From Eubacterium sp. (GTDB lineage: Bacteria > Bacillota > Clostridia > Lachnospirales > Lachnospiraceae): 64,000 nt of DNA. Both the position numbers and the translations under genes were made by a program. Positions 57,767-64,000 of this stretch are shown here, piece by piece (position 1 is the stretch's first letter; each line of letters begins with the position of its first letter). Location: the NCBI GenBank assembly GCA_024681515.1, contig JAILAR010000067.1, positions 62,001-126,000 of the forward strand, in the 5' to 3' direction. The notes under the pieces were generated by a model. It saw only the letters and a program-made list of their open reading frames with translations. It ran no database searches and was not told the origin of the DNA.

Positions 57767-57838
57767 GGCTTTTTCCTCCTTATCTTGGTATCGTCCAGAT
57801 TCAAAAATGTCATACGATCTGTATGATCCGTATTATAA

Positions 57839-58309
57839 TTAGAATCTGTAGTGTGCAAATGCCTTATTAGCCTCTGCCATGCGGTGCATCTCTTCTTTAC
57901 GCTTTACAGATGCGCCCGTGTTATTCGAAGCATCGATCAGTTCGGCAGCCAGACGCTCTTCCATGGTTTTCTCTGTTCTCTTGCGTGAGAAAAAAGTAAT
58001 CCAGCGAAGGCCGAGTGCCTCTTTACGATCCGGACGTACTTCGATCGGCACCTGATAGGTGGCACCACCGATACGGCGTGCCTTAACCTCACTGGACGGC
58101 TGAACATTGTTCATAGCCGCCTTAAATACCTCGATCGGATCCTTACCGGTCTGCTCTTTGATACGGTCAAATGCACCGTATACGATCTTCTGAGCTACGC
58201 CCTTCTTACCATCCAACATAATGTTGTTGATAAGACGCGTAACCAACTTGTCATTGTAAATCGGGTCTGCAAGCAGATCCCGCTTTACGATATGTCCCTT
58301 ACGTGGCAC
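57839..58309 (-). CDS. rpsG: Ribosomal protein S7
   Basis: 30S head protein binding 16S rRNA; in E. coli it represses its own operon. The 156 residues match S7 throughout ([18 protein letters not shown]-like [14 protein letters not shown]). I start at the GTG at 58309, placed right behind AAGGAGGGAAGAACC, because family members start at PRKG; the ATG eight codons earlier overlaps the ribosome site. Confidence 0.97.
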   Translation of the reverse strand: MPRKGHIVKRDLLADPIYNDKLVTRLINNIMLDGKKGVAQKIVYGAFDRIKEQTGKDPIEVFKAAMNNVQPSSEVKARRIGGATYQVPIEVRPDRKEALGLRWITFFSRKRTEKTMEERLAAELIDASNNTGASVKRKEEMHRMAEANKAFAHYRF

Positions 58310-58547
58310 GGTTCTTCCCTCCTTAATAATCATTAAATCTTAGGTACTCACAGTTTTCCTGTCGATCACCGGGTAAATGCATATTACGAACCGATATCGC
58401 AGGTCATGTGTTCGTGCTGTCTGTATGAATAAAATCATGCCATAACCAGCACATCGGATCTGCTCCCCCTAAAACCGAGAGCAGCCCTCACGTGAGATAA
58501 CTGTGTATGTATGGATTGCTTTGCGTCTCGTTCACTTTTTAGCTTAC

Positions 58548-58967
58548 TTATTTAGCATCCTTAGGACGCTTAGCACCATACTTGGAACGTGCCTGACGTC
58601 TCTTTCCAACACCTGCAGTATCCAGTGTACCACGAATGATGTGATATCTGGTACCAGGTAAGTCCTTAACTCTACCACCACGGATCAGAACAACGGAGTG
58701 TTCCTGAAGGTTGTGGCCCTCACCGGGGATGTAGCTGGTTACTTCAATTCCGTTGGACAGACGGACTCTGGCGATCTTACGAAGAGCTGAGTTCGGCTTC
58801 TTCGGAGTTGCAGTCTTTACAGCAGTACATACACCTCTCTTCTGAGGAGAGCTCTGGTTCGTCGGTCTCTTTTTCAGAGAGTTGAAGCTTCTCTGAAGAG
58901 CCGGAGCTGTGGACTTCTTAACAGCAGTCTCTCTTCCTTTTCTTACTAACTGGTTAAATGTAGGCAT
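58548..58967 (-). CDS. rpsL: Ribosomal protein S12
   Basis: Decoding-site protein. [12 protein letters not shown] start, [11 protein letters not shown] (position of streptomycin resistance changes; wild-type lysines seen) and [25 protein letters not shown]. 139 residues. AAGGAGG precedes the ATG at 58967; a longer frame upstream is leader sequence. First gene of the str operon with its own consensus promoter. Confidence 0.98.
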   Translation of the reverse strand: MPTFNQLVRKGRETAVKKSTAPALQRSFNSLKKRPTNQSSPQKRGVCTAVKTATPKKPNSALRKIARVRLSNGIEVTSYIPGEGHNLQEHSVVLIRGGRVKDLPGTRYHIIRGTLDTAGVGKRRQARSKYGAKRPKDAK

Positions 58968-59001
58968 GATTTCACCTCCTTTTGTTTGATTCTCATGCAG
59001 C

Positions 59002-59055
59002 GGGGCCAGTCCCCGGCCCACATGGATAAAGGCATGCGCTCATCACGCATGCCTT
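59002..59055 (-). promoter_or_regulatory. Hairpins in the rpsL leader
   Basis: Starting within the first transcribed bases, AAGGCATGCG/CGCATGCCTT (59029-59055) forms a 10-base stem followed by TATCC; further on GGGCC/GGCCC (59003-59019) forms a second one. They may stabilise the transcript, stop rpoC read-through or attenuate the str operon. Confidence 0.55.
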
Positions 59056-59058
59056 AAT

Positions 59059-59087
59059 ATTATATCCATATAGAAATACGGTGTCAA
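59059..59087 (-). promoter_or_regulatory. str operon promoter
   Basis: TTGACA, 17-base spacer, TATAAT: a full consensus promoter between rpoC and rpsL. Confidence 0.95.
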
Positions 59088-59122
59088 GCGAAATTTTATT
59101 TGAGAAATCTTATTCTGAAATC

Positions 59123-62100
59123 TTATTCTCCGTCGCCCGAGCCGTCCGTAGATCCTTCATCAGAATCTACCGGATAATTTCCCATAACAAGGGATTCATC
59201 GGAAACCAGGCCGTCCGATCCCGCATCACCGGATGCGAACTCGTCATTCGCGGTGTAAGCACTGTAATCCGCATCGTCTTCCAGTATCTCATCCTCTTCC
59301 TCGTAATCACTGCTGATATCATCCGAATCCAGCCGTACATCACGATACTGCTTCGTTCCGGTTCCCGCCGGGATCAGCTTACCGATCAGAACGTTTTCCT
59401 TCAGACCGAGAAGATCATCCGTCTTACCCTTGATTGCCGCATCCGTCAGGACTCTTGTAGTCTCCTGGAAGGATGCTGCAGACAGGAAGCTGTCGGTTGC
59501 AAGAGAAGCCTTCGTGATACCGAGCAGAACCTGGGATGCAGTGATCTGGCTCTTACCCTCAAGCTCCAGAAGCTCATTCTCCATATCCACGTCCAGAACA
59601 TCCACAAGCGAACCCGGAAGATGTTCAGAATCTCCACCGTCCTCGATGCGGACTTTCTTCAGCATCTGACGGACAATGACTTCGATATGCTTGTCGTTGA
59701 TCTCAACACCCTGTGCCCGGTAAACCTGCTGAACTTCGTTGATCAGGTAATTCTGAACGGCCTCAACGCCCTTTCCCGGACCCTCGCCCTTTCGCTTACC
59801 TTCTTCTTCCTTGATCCGAAGAATATCATGCGGATTCACGGAACCGGAAGTCAGCTTGTCAGCCGCTTCGATCACATCCCCGTCTTTCACGGTGATCTTT
59901 GCACCATACGGAATCTGGTAGGACTTGGTTTCACATTTTTCCGGATCCGGATCCTTATACTCGACATCAACCGTTCTCAGACGCTGGATCTCATTTGCCT
60001 CTTTGACCGTGACAACACCACCGATCTCAGAAACAATGGCAACACCCTTCGGCTTCCGAGCCTCAAAAAGCTCCTCAACACGGGGAAGACCCTGTGTGAT
60101 ATCGGCACCGGCCACACCACCGGTATGGAATGTTCTCATCGTCAGCTGCGTACCGGGTTCACCGATGGACTGTGCTGCAATGATTCCGACAGCCTCACCG
60201 ACCTGAACCGGCTTACCTGTTGCCATGTTCGCACCGTAGCACTTTGCACAGACGCCCTGCTGGCAACGGCAGGTCAGAATGGAGCGGATCTTCAGCTTCG
60301 CATCCATCCGTTCCTCTCCTGTTTCAGGATCCTTAAACGGCTGTCCGTTCTCATCCACACCAAACTCCATGATCTTATCAGCACGTGCCGGTGTGATCAT
60401 ATGATTCTTCTTGACAATCAGGTTACCCTCTTTGTCAAACACATTGACTGCGGCAAATCTTCCGGTAATGCGCTCCTTAAAGGACTCAACCACAGCGTCA
60501 CCGTTGCGGAATGCAACCGCATAAATACCCGGCTTCTCAGCCAGATTCGGATCACAGCAATCCATCTCATGGATGATCAGATCCTGAGAAACATCAACCA
60601 GACGTCGGGTCAGATAACCGGAGTCAGCCGTACGAAGTGCGGTATCCGACAGACCCTTACGTGCACCGTGAGCAGAAAGGAAATACTCCAGAACCGCCAT
60701 ACCTTCCCGCAGGTTCGACTTGATCGGTAATTCGATGGTCTTACCGGATGTATCCGCAACAAGTCCACGCATGCCGACCAGCTGCTTGATCTGCTTATCA
60801 GAACCACGGGCACCGGAATCAGCCATCATATTGATGTTATTATAACGATCCAGGCCATCCATCAGCGCGATGGTCAGCTGATCATCCGCCTTCTTCCATG
60901 TATCGATAACGGACTGATAACGCTCCTCCTCAGTCAGGAAGCCCATGTCATAGAAATCATTGATCTGGTCAACACTCGATTGTGCCTGATCAAGAATCTC
61001 TTCCTTGCATTCCGGAACCGTCATGTCAGCCGCAGATACGGTCATGGCACTCAGTGTGGAATACTTGTAACCCATGGTCTTGATCATATCCAGCACTTCT
61101 GCCGTACGTGTCGCTCCATGGATATTGATACATCTGTCAAGGATCTTCTTCAGCCACTTCTTATCAACGTGAACATTGATCTCCAGCTCATGCGCATGTT
61201 CCGGATTGGAACGATCCACAAATCCAAGATCCTGAGGGATCACCTCGTTGAAAAGCAGTTTACCGAGCGTAGTATATACAACACCTGTATATTTTACTTT
61301 CGTATCCGGCTTCTCATAGGTATGCTCAACATAAATGTTCTGCTGCAGAGTGATCTCCTTATTCTCATACGCAAGCAGAGCGCGGTTCGTATTCTTGAAC
61401 CGGCGGCCGACCATATCTCTGACCGTGCTGACGATATTCTTGTAGAAGATCGCGCCTGTCTTATCGGAGCGCTTCTTTATTACCCGGATCCGGATCTTGT
61501 CGGAAAGCTGAACTTTCTTATTCTCCAGATCGCGGTGAAGTGCATCCAGATTCTCATGCTCATCATCCAGAAGATAAGACTGAACGATCTCCTCTTCTTC
61601 ATACGGTACCTCACGATACCGATCATTTGTCAGATAATAAATACCCAAAACCATATCCTGCGAAGGAACGGATACAACACCACCGTCCGAAGGCTTCAGC
61701 AGGTTGTTCGGGGAAAGCAGCAGGAAGCGGCACTCAGCCTGTGCTTCCATGGACAGCGGAAGATGGACTGCCATCTGGTCACCGTCAAAGTCCGCATTGA
61801 ACGCCGTACATACCAGCGGATGCAACTTGATTGCTTTACCTTCAACCAGGATCGGTTCGAAGGCCTGGATACCCAGTCTGTGCAGGGTAGGAGCACGGTT
61901 CAGCATAACCGGATGCTCTTTGATGACATCCTCAAGAATATCCCAAACCTGCGGATCCAGACGCTCTACCTTCTTCTTGGCCGCCTTAATGTTATTTGCG
62001 ATCCCACGTGCCGTCAGTTCTTTCATAACGAAAGGCTTGAACAGCTCGATCGCCATCTCCTTCGGGAGACCGCACTGATAAATCTTAAGCTCCGGTCCGA

Positions 62101-63166
62101 CCACGATAACCGAACGGCCGGAATAGTCTACGCGTTTACCCAGCAGGTTCTGACGGAAACGTCCCTGCTTTCCTTTCAGCATATCGGAAAGGGATTTCAG
62201 GGAACGATTGCCCGGGCCTGTAACAGGACGGCCGCGGCGACCGTTATCGATCAGCGCATCCACAGCCTCCTGCAGCATACGCTTTTCATTTCTGACGATC
62301 ATTTCCGGAACAGACATCTCCTGGAACTTGCCAAGTCGATTGTTACGGTTGATGATCCGGCGATACAGGTCATTCAGATCGGAGGTAGCAAAACGGCCAC
62401 CATCCAGCTGTACCATCGGACGAAGATCCGGCGGAATAACCGGGATCACGGTCATGACCATCCATTCCGGCTTATTACCGGAGGTTCTGAATGCCTCGAT
62501 GATCTCGAGACGCTTGATCAGCTTCGCACGATTCTGGCCGGATGCATTTTTCAGATCTTCCTTGAGATACTTTGCTTCCTCATCCAGATCGATATTCCGG
62601 AGAAGTTCCTGAACCGCTTCTGCTCCCATGCCGACCCGGAAGCTGCCCGGATTCGGATTATCCTTCAGTACATTCCGATATTCTGTATCGCTCAGGATAT
62701 CTTTCACCTGATAATTCGTATTACCGCCATCCAAAACGATATAAGCGGAAAAATACAGCACGCTTTCCAGCTGCTTCGGTGCAATATTGAGGATCAGGCT
62801 CATACGGCTCGGAGTTCCCTTGAAGAACCAGATATGAGAGACCGGAGCTTTCAGCTCAATATGTCCCATACGCTCACGACGAACGCTGGCCTTGGTCACT
62901 TCAACGCCGCATCTGTCGCAGACAAGTCCTTTAAAGCGGATCTTCTTAAACTTACCGCAGTGGCACTCCCAATCTTTTGTAGGGCCGAAGATCGCCTCAC
63001 AGTAAAGACCTTCCTTCTCCGGCTTCAGCGTTCTGTAATTGATGGTCTCAGGCTTCTTTACTTCACCCTTTGACCACTCTTTGATCTTTTCCGGAGAAGC
63101 AAGACCGATCCTGATGGAATCAAAAATGAGCGGCTGTTCTTTTTCTGCATTCGTAAGGTTTGCCAT
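59123..63166 (-). CDS. rpoC: RNA polymerase beta' subunit
   Basis: Catalytic core subunit. N-terminal zinc site CHCGKFKK...CDRCGVEV, the catalytic [12 protein letters not shown], the second zinc cluster [11 protein letters not shown] and the trigger-loop region MRTFHTGG are intact. The 1347 residues exceed the about 1200 of B. subtilis; part of the excess is an acidic tail of about 75 residues ([17 protein letters not shown] to the end). Follows rpoB by 17 bases. Confidence 0.98.
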   Translation of the reverse strand: MANLTNAEKEQPLIFDSIRIGLASPEKIKEWSKGEVKKPETINYRTLKPEKEGLYCEAIFGPTKDWECHCGKFKKIRFKGLVCDRCGVEVTKASVRRERMGHIELKAPVSHIWFFKGTPSRMSLILNIAPKQLESVLYFSAYIVLDGGNTNYQVKDILSDTEYRNVLKDNPNPGSFRVGMGAEAVQELLRNIDLDEEAKYLKEDLKNASGQNRAKLIKRLEIIEAFRTSGNKPEWMVMTVIPVIPPDLRPMVQLDGGRFATSDLNDLYRRIINRNNRLGKFQEMSVPEMIVRNEKRMLQEAVDALIDNGRRGRPVTGPGNRSLKSLSDMLKGKQGRFRQNLLGKRVDYSGRSVIVVGPELKIYQCGLPKEMAIELFKPFVMKELTARGIANNIKAAKKKVERLDPQVWDILEDVIKEHPVMLNRAPTLHRLGIQAFEPILVEGKAIKLHPLVCTAFNADFDGDQMAVHLPLSMEAQAECRFLLLSPNNLLKPSDGGVVSVPSQDMVLGIYYLTNDRYREVPYEEEEIVQSYLLDDEHENLDALHRDLENKKVQLSDKIRIRVIKKRSDKTGAIFYKNIVSTVRDMVGRRFKNTNRALLAYENKEITLQQNIYVEHTYEKPDTKVKYTGVVYTTLGKLLFNEVIPQDLGFVDRSNPEHAHELEINVHVDKKWLKKILDRCINIHGATRTAEVLDMIKTMGYKYSTLSAMTVSAADMTVPECKEEILDQAQSSVDQINDFYDMGFLTEEERYQSVIDTWKKADDQLTIALMDGLDRYNNINMMADSGARGSDKQIKQLVGMRGLVADTSGKTIELPIKSNLREGMAVLEYFLSAHGARKGLSDTALRTADSGYLTRRLVDVSQDLIIHEMDCCDPNLAEKPGIYAVAFRNGDAVVESFKERITGRFAAVNVFDKEGNLIVKKNHMITPARADKIMEFGVDENGQPFKDPETGEERMDAKLKIRSILTCRCQQGVCAKCYGANMATGKPVQVGEAVGIIAAQSIGEPGTQLTMRTFHTGGVAGADITQGLPRVEELFEARKPKGVAIVSEIGGVVTVKEANEIQRLRTVDVEYKDPDPEKCETKSYQIPYGAKITVKDGDVIEAADKLTSGSVNPHDILRIKEEEGKRKGEGPGKGVEAVQNYLINEVQQVYRAQGVEINDKHIEVIVRQMLKKVRIEDGGDSEHLPGSLVDVLDVDMENELLELEGKSQITASQVLLGITKASLATDSFLSAASFQETTRVLTDAAIKGKTDDLLGLKENVLIGKLIPAGTGTKQYRDVRLDSDDISSDYEEEDEILEDDADYSAYTANDEFASGDAGSDGLVSDESLVMGNYPVDSDEGSTDGSGDGE

Positions 63167-63183
63167 TTACTCTTCTCCTCCCT

Positions 63184-64000
<817 letters not shown>

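Noticed and set aside
55946..57826. A 626-codon plus-strand open frame opposite fusA
   Set aside because: Shadow of the strongly biased codon use of fusA; similar shadows lie opposite rpoC (60980-63073), glpK (22629-24548) and the PBP gene (718-1998).
58310..58547. S7-type autoregulatory structure between rpsL and rpsG
   Set aside because: The gap is long and has small stems, but I could not match the known S7-binding shape by eye.

Overview
The window reads as a chromosomal segment of a strictly anaerobic, low-to-mid GC Gram-positive bacterium of the Clostridia, most likely Lachnospiraceae (inference from protein style, not from a search). The signs are a Firmicutes-type str/rpo region (rpoB-rpoC-rpsL-rpsG-fusA-tuf), strong AGGAGG ribosome sites with frequent TTG and GTG starts, sigma-A promoters with 17-base spacers, a flavodiiron protein typical of anaerobes, DegV and PhoU-fused Na/Pi transport, a FeoA-FeoB fusion, CnaB-type surface protein remnants and several cyclic-di-GMP proteins. 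Almost all genes lie on the minus strand.

Layout from left to right: a class A penicillin-binding protein (cut by the window edge) and an NptA/PhoU phosphate transporter with a long Ala/Glu/Lys tail (1-4796); a decapitated CnaB adhesin remnant (5018-6565); a GH3 glucosidase and a lipoprotein GH16 beta-glucanase (6651-10898); a tandem-domain polyphosphate:AMP phosphotransferase (10997-12481); a compact lic-type locus, transcribed licD-licA-licC-tarI-like-flippase, which resembles the pneumococcal phosphocholine/teichoic-acid genes (12617-17501); feoAB (17697-20078); a small anti-sigma-type kinase; gdhA; a lipoprotein with glpK; purE and purC.

From 26366 to 34294 runs one probable operon: a small winged-helix-like unknown protein, sbcD, sbcC, a membrane diguanylate cyclase and a membrane-tethered sugar-binding protein, with 4-base overlaps at the sbcD/sbcC and cyclase/binding-protein joints. 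Then come a MIF-type tautomerase, an ArsR-HMA-P1B ATPase metal efflux operon with a textbook operator over its promoter, a znuCB-lipoprotein metal uptake set with an HD hydrolase gene ahead of it, trpS, an alpha/beta hydrolase, DegV, a flavodiiron protein, asnB, an EAL phosphodiesterase, HU, folP, a broken diguanylate cyclase next to an intact one, and finally the tuf-fusA-rpsG-rpsL-rpoC-rpoB region.

Three themes stand out. First, surface chemistry: lic genes, PBP, an adhesin remnant and glucanases, with a 12-base tandem repeat in the licD leader. Second, cyclic-di-GMP signalling: two intact cyclases without the inhibitory RxxD site, one cyclase eroded to its sensor plus the last part of its GGDEF domain, and one EAL protein. 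Third, small repeats: a roughly 40-base element sits directly upstream of the start codon of at least seven unrelated genes in the same orientation, and a REP-like palindromic array follows tuf. The leader element is the best candidate for something undescribed here.
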